Assembly (NCBI RefSeq): GCF_900168065.1
Contig: NZ_FUZZ01000006.1
Coordinates: 248,001 to 312,000 of the forward strand
Source: Chitinophaga ginsengisegetis
GTDB taxonomy: Bacteria > Bacteroidota > Bacteroidia > Chitinophagales > Chitinophagaceae
Reading direction: 5' to 3'
Length of the DNA: 64,000 nucleotides
Shown here: positions 37,623 to 46,839 of the stretch, one piece after another
Numbering within the stretch: the first letter of the stretch is position 1
Layout: every line of letters begins with the position of its first letter
The notes under the pieces: model-generated
Told to the model about the DNA's origin: nothing
What the model saw: only the letters and a program-made list of their open reading frames with translations
Databases searched by the model: none
Translations under genes and position numbers: made by a program

Positions 37623-37751
37623 ATATTTCAAATTTTCTAAATTCCAATTTAGAAATTCGAAATTGCATCGTACTTTGGTGGTTTGATTTTCCTTTTGATT
37701 AAATTCGGCTTTGTTCATAGGAAGATTCAGATCACCAATTTTTTTTCGGCT

Positions 37752-39053
37752 ATGTATCCTAATTTATATTACGCGTTCAGAGATCTGCTTGGCTTAGAGA
37801 TTCCGTTTTTAAAGATTTTCCAGACGTTTGGCTTTTTTGTGGCAATAGCCTTTCTGGCCGGCGCCTATATTTTAACGCGTGAATTGAAACGCTATGAAGC
37901 ACTTGGGTTGCTGAAAGGTGTGCCTGAAAAAGTAGTAACAGGGCTGCCGGCTTCCCAGGGAGAACTGATAGGAAACGCCGTGGTAGGGTTTATTATAGGA
38001 TACAAAATCCTCGGGATCTTTTTTCAGTGGGACACCGCTTCGCAGGATTTACAGTCGTTTGTGTTTTCAGGACAGGGCAGTTTTTTTGCCGGTATCCTGG
38101 TAGCTGCAGCGATGGCCGGATATAAATATTACACCAAAAAGAAACAGGCGCTCCCTAAACCTAAAGAAGAAACGGTGCTGGTAATGCCACACCACCGCGT
38201 GCCGGATATCATTGTGATGGCAGCTATTGCCGGATTGCTCGGCGCTAAAATATTTCACAATCTTGAAAACTGGAACGACTTTGTACAGGACCCCATCGGG
38301 GCTTTATTGTCTTTCAGCGGACTTACCTTTTACGGCGGGCTGATTGTAGCAGCTATCGTGATCATCAGTTATGCGCGTAAAAAACAGTTCAATATCCGTG
38401 CGTTGATCGACAGCGCCGCGCCTGCGCTGATGCTGGCTTACGCTATCGGAAGAATGGGTTGTCATTTTTCCGGGGATGGCGACTGGGGCATTTACAACAG
38501 CGCTTATGCGGTGGATACCAATACCGGCCACACCGTGAAAATGGCGCCTGCTGTATTCCAGGACATGGTTCAGAAAAACGCAGGGTTCTTTCAGCAACAA
38601 TACGCTACCGTAGAGAAGATCCCGCATGCAGCGTTTGAAAAACCGGCTGCACTGGGCTTTTTACCAGATTGGCTGTTTGCCTATGGCTACCCGCATAACG
38701 TTATTAAAGAAGGCGTACAGATTGCCGGTTGTGATGGTCCCTATTGTAAAGTATTACCTATTGCCGTATATCCTACACCGTTATATGAAATTATCGTTTG
38801 CCTGGCTTTGTTCGGCGTTCTCTGGGCTATCCGCAAAAGAATAAAGATTCCGGGCGTAATTTTTGGTATCTACCTGATATTAAATGGTGTGGAAAGATTC
38901 TTTATAGAGAAGATCAGGGTAGATACGAGGTATGATATTTTTGGCTTTCATCCCACCCAGGCAGAAATCATTTCCACGCTCCTGGTAATTGGTGGTATTA
39001 TACTGATTGGCATCTATCGTAAAAATAATACTGCTGCAAATAAGCTTTCCTGA
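37752..39053 (+). CDS. lgt: Prolipoprotein diacylglyceryl transferase (long form)
   Basis: 433 residues from ATG 37752, longer than the E. coli enzyme (291). It transfers diacylglycerol from phosphatidylglycerol to the lipobox cysteine of prolipoproteins. About seven transmembrane helices, SFSGLTFYGGLIVA and the Lgt signature AIGRMGCHFSGDGDWG near residues 233-246. Extra length is in a loop (residues ~85-155) and in the region after the signature. The many lipoproteins in this window are its expected substrates. Hemerythrin gene follows after 9 bp. Confidence 0.95.
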   Translation: MYPNLYYAFRDLLGLEIPFLKIFQTFGFFVAIAFLAGAYILTRELKRYEALGLLKGVPEKVVTGLPASQGELIGNAVVGFIIGYKILGIFFQWDTASQDLQSFVFSGQGSFFAGILVAAAMAGYKYYTKKKQALPKPKEETVLVMPHHRVPDIIVMAAIAGLLGAKIFHNLENWNDFVQDPIGALLSFSGLTFYGGLIVAAIVIISYARKKQFNIRALIDSAAPALMLAYAIGRMGCHFSGDGDWGIYNSAYAVDTNTGHTVKMAPAVFQDMVQKNAGFFQQQYATVEKIPHAAFEKPAALGFLPDWLFAYGYPHNVIKEGVQIAGCDGPYCKVLPIAVYPTPLYEIIVCLALFGVLWAIRKRIKIPGVIFGIYLILNGVERFFIEKIRVDTRYDIFGFHPTQAEIISTLLVIGGIILIGIYRKNNTAANKLS

Positions 39054-39062
39054 TTATAGTAT

Positions 39063-39494
39063 ATGCAACGTCACTCTTCATTAGTGCCCTTGTCGCACGA
39101 GCACAAGCGCCTTTTATTTGTATGCCGCTACCTGAAAAAAGATGCTGCACCATACGAGGGCTTCCCACTGGAAACACAGGCAAGATTTGAGTATATCATA
39201 AAAGTATTCCAGGAGCTGATGGTTCCGCATATTCAAAAGGAAGAATATCTTTTTGAGAAGTGTGCCGGAAAAAACAAAGCGATTGATGCCATGATCCGGG
39301 AGCTGCAGGAAGAACACCTGATTATTTCCCGTATGTATAGTACCCTCACAGACAGCAACGATATGGATGCGGCGATGGATGTGCTGGCATGCAGCCTGGA
39401 AGCGCATATCCGCAAGGAAGAGCGGGAGTTTTTTGAACTGCTGCAACTGGAGCTTCCGGATATCCTCGATCACCTCAAACTGGAAAACCCATAA
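39063..39494 (+). CDS. Hemerythrin domain-containing protein
   Basis: 143 residues. The di-iron ligand pattern is visible: H12-E-H14, H56-xxx-E60 (PHIQKEE), H85 (EEH) and H115-xxx-E119 (AHIRKEE). A four-helix bundle that binds O2, NO or iron. Its start 9 bp after lgt suggests co-transcription, although no functional link is obvious. Confidence 0.88.
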   Translation: MQRHSSLVPLSHEHKRLLFVCRYLKKDAAPYEGFPLETQARFEYIIKVFQELMVPHIQKEEYLFEKCAGKNKAIDAMIRELQEEHLIISRMYSTLTDSNDMDAAMDVLACSLEAHIRKEEREFFELLQLELPDILDHLKLENP

Positions 39495-39665
39495 ATGTAT
39501 TTAACGTGTTATTGCCGGTTTTTAATTTAAGCACTAATTTTTCACCGGAGTTATAGCAGCATTATGTATCTGTAATATTGTCTCAATAATTATCTGTATA
39601 TCTTATAGCGATTTATCCTTGTTTGTTAGGCTGGTAAATTTACCTGGGGCTATTCAATTTGAGTT

Positions 39666-40601
39666 ATGCGTACGTTTTTTTACAGCTTAGTTGTGTTTAG
39701 TTGCTTCACTGTCAGCCTCAAAACCCTGGGCCTATCCAGGGAGGACAGTCTTAGCCGGTATGATAAGCTGGATTCGTCTGAAATAGTGGCTGCTTCTTTT
39801 TATTATAAAGCAGGTGAACAAGAGTTAGGTCAGGGTACTATATTAAATGTACCGGAAGGTTACCGCCTGCTCGATGCTGCGCAGAGCCGTGTGCTGGTGG
39901 AGCGTTTGTGGGGCAACCCGGAAAATCCGAATACGCTCGGTGTATTGTTGCCCGCCCGGGTAGGACCGATGGATAAAGATTTCCACGGTTTCGTGATTTC
40001 TTTTGAGCCTTCGGGTTATATGGAAGAATCAGAGATCCGCAAAATTGATTACACGAAGTTGCTGGCGGAGATGAAAGAAGAGCTGAAAAACGATAACCTG
40101 TTACGCAGCGGTAAAGGAACCGGCCAGATTTCCGGTATGGACTGGGCCTTTGCTCCTTATTATAATAAAGACAATCACTCCTTACACTGGGCCCGCATTT
40201 TACATTTTGGTAAGAACGAGCCATCCATGCTGAATTATGAATTAAGATTATTAGGAAGAAGGGGGGTACTCTGTTTTACGGCTATTGGTAAGGTAACGGA
40301 GCTGGAGCAGATGAAGCAACAATTAGCCATTGTAGCTACTGCGGCGCGTTTCGCGCCGGGAAACGGTTATGCCGACTATAATCCCCGTACTGATCAGTCT
40401 TCCCGTTGGATACCTGCCACCGAATCCGTGGCCAGCAGAATGCTATCGATTGATAACCTGTTACTTGGAGTAAGAAGCACCCTTTCCATGCTGCTGGTAA
40501 TGTTGTGTATGGCATTGTTTGTTTATGGTATGAACTATTATCACCACCGCCGGAGGTCCGGTTACCGGAAAATCATCAAAGTGGATGAGCGCCTGAATTA
40601 A
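39666..40601 (+). CDS. DUF2167 family membrane-anchored protein
   Basis: 311 residues. Signal-like N-terminus, then the DUF2167 pattern: ILNVPEGYRLLDAAQSRVLVERLWGNPENPNTLGVLLP, GFVISFEPSGYMEES, IDYTKLLAEMKEE, GMDWAFAPYYNKDNHSLHWARILHFG, LNYELRLLGRRGVLCFTAIG (all read in parts). A single transmembrane helix lies at about residues 271-292 with a basic cytoplasmic tail. Function unknown. Confidence 0.82.
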   Translation: MRTFFYSLVVFSCFTVSLKTLGLSREDSLSRYDKLDSSEIVAASFYYKAGEQELGQGTILNVPEGYRLLDAAQSRVLVERLWGNPENPNTLGVLLPARVGPMDKDFHGFVISFEPSGYMEESEIRKIDYTKLLAEMKEELKNDNLLRSGKGTGQISGMDWAFAPYYNKDNHSLHWARILHFGKNEPSMLNYELRLLGRRGVLCFTAIGKVTELEQMKQQLAIVATAARFAPGNGYADYNPRTDQSSRWIPATESVASRMLSIDNLLLGVRSTLSMLLVMLCMALFVYGMNYYHHRRRSGYRKIIKVDERLN

Positions 40602-40965
40602 TAAGGGCCGGCGCCGTTTTCCATCTCCCTGAAAAAATATCACTAACACTGAAAAGACCTGTTTGTAAATACCCGCCTCCGTCCTTATATAATACCGGTC
40701 ATCCTCCATTAACACCGCTATTTTAAATAGCGTCTATCCCTGTGCAACATTCCTTTCCCCCAGTCGTCTTTTTAATCGTTCCATAGCTTTTTACCATTCA
40801 TCACTGCTTATAAACCGTTTGTGTAATGCTATGTACTGTGTAATACATAATACCTACTTTTACATCGTAGTAGTTAATCTAATGTAGTGGTTTAACTACT
40901 GTAGTATACAAGCTAAGGAACTAAAAATCTAATCGACAACAATTTAAACTCTAAATCACCCTTAT
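40602..40965. other. Intergenic region with three dyads upstream of the beta-barrel gene
   Basis: 364 bases, no credible gene. It contains a 17-bp palindrome CGCTATTT-T-AAATAGCG at 40716-40732, a 6-bp dyad TATGTA/TACATA at 40830-40849, and a 9-bp dyad AGTAGTTAA/TTAACTACT at 40869-40900. A weak -7 like element (TACTTTTA) is near 40855. Confidence 0.5.
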
Positions 40966-43443
40966 ATGAAAGCAAGTTTTAAAGCTATAACATTAACAAT
41001 GAGCATGTTAGTTACTGCTTTGACCTCATTTGCGCAGAATGCCCCAAAAGTAGCCGGACAAATAACACAGTCTGGCAACAAACCTGTAGAGTTTGCTACT
41101 GTAACCTTATTAAAAGCAAAAGACTCCTCTTTAGTAAAGGGAGCCATCGCAGATATAGACGGTAAATATGAATTTGAGCAGGTAAAGCAGGGTAAATACC
41201 TGGTTGCTGCGGTTTCAGTTGGTATGACCAAACGTTACAGCCCCGCTTTTGAAGTAGCCGCCAGCTCCATAAAAGTGCCGGCTGTAACACTGGAAGCCGC
41301 TTCCAAAACCTTAAAAGGAGTAGACGTAACCGCCCGCAAACCCTTTGTGGAACAGAAAGCTGATAAAATGGTGGTGAATGTGGAAAGCAGCATCACCGCA
41401 TCCGGCGGTTCTGCTATGGAAGTACTGGAAAAATCGCCTACCGTAACAGTAGATAAAGACGGTAACATTTCCATGAAAGGCAAGAGCGGCGTACAGATCA
41501 TGATAGATGGCAAACCAACCAATATGAGTTCCCAGGATGTTGCCGAGCTGCTGAAAAGCATGCCAGCCACCAATGTTGATCAGATTGAGCTGATAGCTAA
41601 TCCTTCCGCCAAGTATGATGCAGCCGGCAACGCGGGAATCATTAACCTTAAACTGAAGAAGAACACCAGCTACGGTACCAATGGTAATGTAACTGTGGGC
41701 GCCGGCTATGGTTTCTGGCCCCGCTGGAACGGTGCGCTGAACCTGAACCACCGCAACGAAAAGTTCAATATATATGGTTCCGGTAATTACAGCCACCGCG
41801 AACAACAGCAGGACCTGGGCATTTACCGCTCTATCTCAGAAAAGAACCAGCTCAGCGTATACGACCAGGTAAACAATATGCATACAAAATCCAATTACAA
41901 AGCCGGTAAAATAGGAGCGGACTATTTTATCAGTAAAGGACATACGATTGGTGTAATGGCGGATTTATCCGGTGGCGACCGTAACGTTCCCAGCTTTGCC
42001 ACCACCCGTATAGGCAATGGCAACAGGGTGGATTCTATCCTGAAAACCAACACCAACGATGCTAAAAACTGGAACAGGAATGCCTTCAATTTAAACTACC
42101 GCGGTATCCTGGATACCACTGGCAAGGAACTGAATATTGACCTGGATTACGCAAAAAATAAAGATGCGCAACATGCTACTATATACGCAATGTCCCGCGA
42201 TGGCGCTGAAAAAGGTTTCCTGGGCAGCGATACTTCCCGTAACAATCAGCCTTCCAGCATCGACATTAAAACTGCAAAAATTGATTACATACACCCGCTG
42301 AAAAACCAGGCAAAATTTGAAGCCGGCGTTAAGGTGAGCTTTGTGAAAACAGATAACGATGCGCGCTTTGATTCCCTGAGAATGGGCAACTGGGTGCTGG
42401 ATGAAAACCGTTCCAACCACTTTATTTATAAGGAAAATGTGAATGCGGCATATATCAACTTCAACAAGCAATTCAAAAAAGTAAATGTACAGCTGGGATT
42501 ACGTGGAGAACAAACGCACATCACCGGTACATCGGTATCCACGAAGAATCAGCAGGAGATAGAAGTGAAGAACGATTCTACTTACTTCAACCTGTTCCCC
42601 AGCATGGCGCTGACGTATAAACTGAATAAAGACAACACGCTGGGACTGACTTACAGCCGCCGCATCCAGCGTCCGAGCTATGAAGATCTGAATCCGTTTG
42701 AATTTTACCTGGACAGGTATACAAAGGAATCTGGTAATCCAAACCTGAAGCCACAGTATTCCAACAACTTTGAGATCACACATACTTTTAAGGATTTCCT
42801 GATCACCTCCGTAGGATATTCCCATACAAAAGATATGATGACCCAGATACTGGAATCTGATGTGGATAAGTCTACCGGTGATACGTCCATTCTGCGGTAC
42901 AAATACCTGAACGTGGCTAAGGCCGACAACTTTAACCTGAACGTAACCGTACCGATGCCAATTACCAAATGGTGGATGAGCCTTACCACGATGTCGGTGT
43001 CTTACGCAATGTTTGAAACCGTGGTAAACGATAACCAGGTGAAACTGTCATCCGCCGGGTTCTTTGGACGCACCCAGCAAACATTCACACTGAGCAAGGA
43101 CTTGTCTGCAGAGGTAGTATTCTTCTATGTATCTCCGCAGGTAACAGAGAATGGCCTGTTCAAAATGAAATCTATGTCCTCCCTGGATCTGGGTGTTTCG
43201 CAGAAAGTATTGAAAGGAAAGGGATCTGTGAAACTCAATGTAACGGATGTGTTTAAAACCAATTATTTCCGTGGCGACTTTGATAATGCCGGCAGATATA
43301 CTTCTGTTGCCAGCAAGTGGGATGCACGGCAGTTCCGGTTGACCTTTAATTATCGCTTCGGAAACACTAATGTAAAAGCAGCACGTAGCCGTCAAACCGG
43401 ACTGGAAGCGGAACAAAATCGTGTAAAACAGGGCGGTAACTAA
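40966..43443 (+). CDS. Outer-membrane beta-barrel family protein (TonB-receptor-like, with carboxypeptidase-regulatory domain)
   Basis: 825 residues. Signal peptide (ending LTSFAQ), an N-terminal CarboxypepD_reg-like beta-sandwich (residues ~28-110), then a plug-like region (VDVTARKPFVEQKADKMVVNVE, GVQIMIDGKPTNMSSQDVAELLKSMPATNVDQIELIANPSAKYDAAG read in parts) and a long barrel with the outer-membrane family motif YSRRIQRPSYEDLNPFEFYLD. This is the PF14905-type group often linked to peptide or siderophore uptake; the substrate is unknown. The ECF cassette follows after 327 bp. Confidence 0.88.
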   Translation: MKASFKAITLTMSMLVTALTSFAQNAPKVAGQITQSGNKPVEFATVTLLKAKDSSLVKGAIADIDGKYEFEQVKQGKYLVAAVSVGMTKRYSPAFEVAASSIKVPAVTLEAASKTLKGVDVTARKPFVEQKADKMVVNVESSITASGGSAMEVLEKSPTVTVDKDGNISMKGKSGVQIMIDGKPTNMSSQDVAELLKSMPATNVDQIELIANPSAKYDAAGNAGIINLKLKKNTSYGTNGNVTVGAGYGFWPRWNGALNLNHRNEKFNIYGSGNYSHREQQQDLGIYRSISEKNQLSVYDQVNNMHTKSNYKAGKIGADYFISKGHTIGVMADLSGGDRNVPSFATTRIGNGNRVDSILKTNTNDAKNWNRNAFNLNYRGILDTTGKELNIDLDYAKNKDAQHATIYAMSRDGAEKGFLGSDTSRNNQPSSIDIKTAKIDYIHPLKNQAKFEAGVKVSFVKTDNDARFDSLRMGNWVLDENRSNHFIYKENVNAAYINFNKQFKKVNVQLGLRGEQTHITGTSVSTKNQQEIEVKNDSTYFNLFPSMALTYKLNKDNTLGLTYSRRIQRPSYEDLNPFEFYLDRYTKESGNPNLKPQYSNNFEITHTFKDFLITSVGYSHTKDMMTQILESDVDKSTGDTSILRYKYLNVAKADNFNLNVTVPMPITKWWMSLTTMSVSYAMFETVVNDNQVKLSSAGFFGRTQQTFTLSKDLSAEVVFFYVSPQVTENGLFKMKSMSSLDLGVSQKVLKGKGSVKLNVTDVFKTNYFRGDFDNAGRYTSVASKWDARQFRLTFNYRFGNTNVKAARSRQTGLEAEQNRVKQGGN

Positions 43444-43770
43444 GCCGGGCCTGTTGGGGAAGATGGTTTTTTAGGTATATAAGGATGGAAAAACGTGGCC
43501 CTTTACCGGGCTGCGTTTTCCTTACCACTTTAACAAGTGGTTTCATCACAGGAAACGGCGGTTTGGTATAATTTGATATTGGAGAGAGGGGGTTTAGAAA
43601 TAATTTTGAAGAAATTTTTTGCCGGGCATTACTTTCATCCATTCTATATAAATAATTAATAATTAATAAGATAACAAATTTTTGCTGTTAATTAAACGGA
43701 TAAAGTCTCACTAAACCGGAAATTTCCCCGTCAGCATCATGCAACCTTTTCTACAATTACTGTCTTTATA
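43444..43770. other. Intergenic region before the ECF sigma gene
   Basis: 327 bases. It holds the terminator at 43490-43520 and then AT-rich sequence with AATTAATAATTAATAA near 43655. No gene and no clear promoter of the TAnnTTTG type was found; an ECF-type promoter could be present but cannot be recognised by eye. Confidence 0.4.
43490..43520 (+). terminator. Terminator after the beta-barrel gene
   Basis: Arms 43490-43501 and 43508-43519 pair over 12 bp including two G-T pairs, with a 6-base loop. Confidence 0.8.
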
Positions 43771-44337
43771 ATGAAAGCATCAGCCACTAACTTGAATCAG
43801 ACGCCACTCGCAGCACATATAGTAGAACGCTGCAAAAAAGGAGATGTCCGTGCATTTCGTGAATTGTACGAAGCCTATTCGGCTGCGATGTATAACATCT
43901 GCCTGCGTATGACCAATAATGTGAATGATGCGGAAGACACTTTGCAGGAGGCTTTTATCCAGGTGCACAAAAGCATTCATAAGCTGGAACGTGAGGCCAG
44001 TATCAGCGCCTGGATCAAGCGGATTGTGGTAAACCACTGTTTGAATACACTGCGTAAGAAGAAGGTGTATTTTGAAGAAGTGGATGAAGTGGAAGTATTG
44101 GCAGAAGAGGGCATTGATGAGGCCCAGTTTACCTGGACCGTTGCCGCCGTGAAATCTGCCATACATGGTTTACCACAGGGATACCGGACGGTATTGAATC
44201 TCTATCTTTTTGAAGAGTATTCACACCGGGAAATAGCAGAAATGCTGGGTATTACCGAATCTACTGTAAAAACGCAGTACATGCGTGCAAAGGAGAAAGT
44301 AAGACAAATTGTAAAACAGCAAAATGTAACTCGTTAA
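43771..44337 (+). CDS. ECF-type RNA polymerase sigma factor
   Basis: 188 residues. Region 2 (CKKGDVRAFRELYEAYSAAMYNICLRM, NDAEDTLQEAFIQVHKSIHKLE) and region 4 (LPQGYRTVLNLYLFEEYSHREIAEMLGITESTVKTQYMRAKEKVRQ, in parts) are clear; regions 1 and 3 are absent. Its TAA shares a base with the ATG of the next gene (44337), so the two are translationally coupled. First gene of a four-gene cassette. Confidence 0.94.
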   Translation: MKASATNLNQTPLAAHIVERCKKGDVRAFRELYEAYSAAMYNICLRMTNNVNDAEDTLQEAFIQVHKSIHKLEREASISAWIKRIVVNHCLNTLRKKKVYFEEVDEVEVLAEEGIDEAQFTWTVAAVKSAIHGLPQGYRTVLNLYLFEEYSHREIAEMLGITESTVKTQYMRAKEKVRQIVKQQNVTR

Positions 44338-44894
44338 TGCCAGACAATTTTGAAGGTTTTATCCGCCAGCACCGGAACGAATTTGAGGAAGAGGGCCCTT
44401 CACCGAGGGTTTGGAGCGCACTGGAGCAGGAGCTGACGGGCAGGCGCAAAGGAAAGGTGATTTCCCTTTTACAGAAAAACTGGTTTAAAGCAGCCGTGAT
44501 CGCAGTATTGCTGGCCAATGCAGGCGCTCTTTTTTACTTCACCAAACACCGTCAGCCGCAGCAGCAGGAACTTGCTGTGTTAGCGCCTGATATACAGGAA
44601 GCGGGCGTTTACTATACGTCGCGCATAAACGAAAAACTGCAGCTGATTGATGCTTATCCCGATTCAGCACTGGGGCTGGATAGCGCTGCCCGTAAGGAAC
44701 TGGAACTTCGCAACGATACTTATAAAGCACTGGAGAAAGAATTAAAAAATAATCCGGGCAATGAAAGAATCCGCGCTGCTATGGTGCGCTACTACCAGCT
44801 GAAGCTGGATCTGTTGGATAAAATTTTGGAAGAGTTACACGATAAACATGTAGCTCCCGGTCAAACAAAAAAACATTATGAAGCTGAAATTTAA
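44337..44894 (+). CDS. Single-pass membrane protein, candidate anti-sigma factor
   Basis: 185 residues. An N-terminal soluble part of about 50 residues (DNFEGFIRQHRNEFEEEGPSPRVWSALEQEL) precedes one transmembrane helix (residues ~52-70, AAVIAVLLANAGALFYF) and a helical periplasmic part with coiled-coil character. This layout and the coupling with the ECF gene suggest an anti-sigma factor, but no zinc-binding HxxxCxxC motif is present. It overlaps the next gene by 17 bp. Confidence 0.65.
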   Translation: MPDNFEGFIRQHRNEFEEEGPSPRVWSALEQELTGRRKGKVISLLQKNWFKAAVIAVLLANAGALFYFTKHRQPQQQELAVLAPDIQEAGVYYTSRINEKLQLIDAYPDSALGLDSAARKELELRNDTYKALEKELKNNPGNERIRAAMVRYYQLKLDLLDKILEELHDKHVAPGQTKKHYEAEI

Positions 44895-45960
44895 GTGCTT
44901 GTTATTCCTGCTGCTGCCTTTACTGGCGCAGGCCCACAACGGATCTACTACTTATAAAAGAACCATTGTAAAGGAGTTCACCGTAAATGATAACGCCACG
45001 TTAAACCTTTCCAATAAGTACGGCAAAATCATTTTTCATGCGTGGAACAAAAACGAAATCAAAGCAACCATCACTGTTACCGGTTTCGGTAAAAATGACG
45101 AGCAGGCGAAAGCCATTGCGGAGCTGGTGGAAGTGAACACCAACCAGGGTAACAACGGTGTGTCGCTGACTACTTATTACAACCCGTCGAAGAACAATTC
45201 CGGTTGGTTTTCATGGGGTGGTAAAATGGATTCGAAAGATTACGTGAACATTGACTACGATATTTATATTCCGCAAAGCCTGCAGAACTTAATGGTGAAG
45301 AACCAGTTTGGCGATGTGATAGCGGATAAGTTCAGTTTCCCTGTCACCCTGGAAATGAACTATTGCACATTTGATATCCGTGAGGCGCAGGATCTTGTCT
45401 TCAAAATAAATTATTGTGATAAGGGCAAGGTTGGCAAAGCGGCCAATGTAAGGGTGAGGGGGAATTATTCTGCTATCCGTGGCGGACAGCTGGAATCGCT
45501 GGATGCCAATTCCAACTATAGTGAGTATGCGTTTAACCGCGTGGGCAGCCTGAGAATTTCTTCCAATTACGATGATTATAAAATGGATGTAACAGGTGCC
45601 GTGTCTGGCCGGGGTACTTATTCTGATGTGCGGTTAAGAGAACTGCAGCAGTCTGTTGATTTGAATATGACCTATGGAGATGTGAAGATAGAGAAAGTGG
45701 GCAACGGATTTAAGCAGGCCGATTTTCAACTCACGTATTCAGATCTGAATATCAGTTTTGGTTCCAGGCAGCCATTATCGATAGAAGCGAACCTGGTAAA
45801 CGGGGATCTGGATACCGGTGGGCTGGAGCTGAAGAATGTGATCTCCAACAAGATGAATTCGAACCTGCGTTTTAAGGCGCTGGCGGGGGGAGGAAGTGAA
45901 TCATCTCCTTATATAAAAATACGTGGTACAAACACCGATGTAAAACTGGGCACCTATTAA
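44878..45960 (+). CDS. DUF4097-type beta-repeat exported protein
   Basis: 360 residues. Signal peptide MKLKFKCLLFLLLPLLAQA. The body is a series of short beta-strand repeats with N/D/S-rich turns (NLSNKYGKIIFHAWNKNEIKATITVTG, LMVKNQFGDVIADKF, SNYSEYAFNRVGSLRISSNYDDYKMDV in parts), as in DUF4097, which is predicted to form a right-handed beta-helix. Probably periplasmic or surface-exposed. Translation overlaps the candidate anti-sigma gene. Confidence 0.8.
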   Translation: MKLKFKCLLFLLLPLLAQAHNGSTTYKRTIVKEFTVNDNATLNLSNKYGKIIFHAWNKNEIKATITVTGFGKNDEQAKAIAELVEVNTNQGNNGVSLTTYYNPSKNNSGWFSWGGKMDSKDYVNIDYDIYIPQSLQNLMVKNQFGDVIADKFSFPVTLEMNYCTFDIREAQDLVFKINYCDKGKVGKAANVRVRGNYSAIRGGQLESLDANSNYSEYAFNRVGSLRISSNYDDYKMDVTGAVSGRGTYSDVRLRELQQSVDLNMTYGDVKIEKVGNGFKQADFQLTYSDLNISFGSRQPLSIEANLVNGDLDTGGLELKNVISNKMNSNLRFKALAGGGSESSPYIKIRGTNTDVKLGTY

Positions 45961-46011
45961 TTAAACAGATCAGAACGCCATTCTAAAATCTTTTTAAAAT
46001 AAAGTTACACT

Positions 46012-46746
46012 ATGAAACGAATCGCTGCTTACTTCCTGGTTGCTTTGCCATTGCTGCTTACGGCCAGTGTACTTGTTTCCTTTACGCGTCAGAGCGATGA
46101 AAGAATAAAGGGAAACGGAAATGTGAAACAGGAATCCCGGGATGCGTCTGCCTTTACAGATATCAGTACTTCCGGTGTTTATAAGGTGGTGATTGAACAG
46201 GGGAATACCCATTCTATCCGGGTAGAGGCAGAAGATAACCTGCTGCCATATATCCTGACAGATATTGCCGGTGGCGAATTAAGAATCCATTCAAAGAAAG
46301 GGTACAATATTCAGCCTACCAAAGAAATCAAAGTATACATCACCCTGCAGAAGGTAGATAAATTATCGGCCAGTGGCGCCGGTGGTTTTACCAGCAAGGG
46401 AAAGCTTACCAGCGACCGTATAGAGCTGCGGTTCAGTGGTGCGGCTGATGCCGACCTCGATATCCGTACCCATGAACTGAAAGTGGGCGTTGCAGGAGCC
46501 AGTAACCTTACCCTGAAGGGCAATACGGATAAGGCCGATTATAGTATTTCCGGTTCTGCTGATATTTCAGCGCTGGATCTGTCCACTGAAAATGCGAAGA
46601 TTGGTATTTCCGGTACCGGTAAGGCAGATGTATTTGTGCAGAAGAAACTGGACGTAGGCATTTCCGGTATGGGAAAGGTAAAATATAAAGGAGAACCGAG
46701 TATTACCCAGTCTGTGTCCGGCATGGGTAAGATCAGCAAGATATAA
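46012..46746 (+). CDS. Head GIN domain (DUF2807) exported protein
   Basis: 244 residues. Signal-type N-terminus (ALPLLLTASVLVSF). GNGNVKQESRDASAFTDISTSGVYKVVIEQG is the typical start of the DUF2807/GIN domain, followed by beta-repeat segments LSASGAGGFTSKGKLTS, FSGAADADLDI, ISGTGKADVFVQKKLDVGISGMGKVKYKG (in parts). Same beta-helix style as the gene before it, 51 bp upstream. Last gene of the ECF cassette; a strong terminator follows. Confidence 0.86.
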   Translation: MKRIAAYFLVALPLLLTASVLVSFTRQSDERIKGNGNVKQESRDASAFTDISTSGVYKVVIEQGNTHSIRVEAEDNLLPYILTDIAGGELRIHSKKGYNIQPTKEIKVYITLQKVDKLSASGAGGFTSKGKLTSDRIELRFSGAADADLDIRTHELKVGVAGASNLTLKGNTDKADYSISGSADISALDLSTENAKIGISGTGKADVFVQKKLDVGISGMGKVKYKGEPSITQSVSGMGKISKI

Positions 46747-46775
46747 TAACAAGTTAGATTTAGAGTATATAACGT

Positions 46776-46807
46776 GCAGGTAGTTCTCTACCTGCTTTTT
46801 CTTTTTT
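46776..46807 (+). terminator. Terminator at the end of the ECF cassette
   Basis: Arms 46776-46783 and 46788-46795, 8-bp perfect stem with a 4-base loop and a T-rich run of 12. Confidence 0.9.
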
Positions 46808-46814
46808 ATATTTG
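46807..46814 (+). promoter_or_regulatory. Putative -7 element (TATATTTG) for yajQ
   Basis: Fits TAnnTTTG right after the terminator, 25 bp before ATG 46840. A TTC rather than TTG is at the -33 region. Confidence 0.5.
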
Positions 46815-46839
46815 TTGTTCGAATATAAAAATTTTAATT

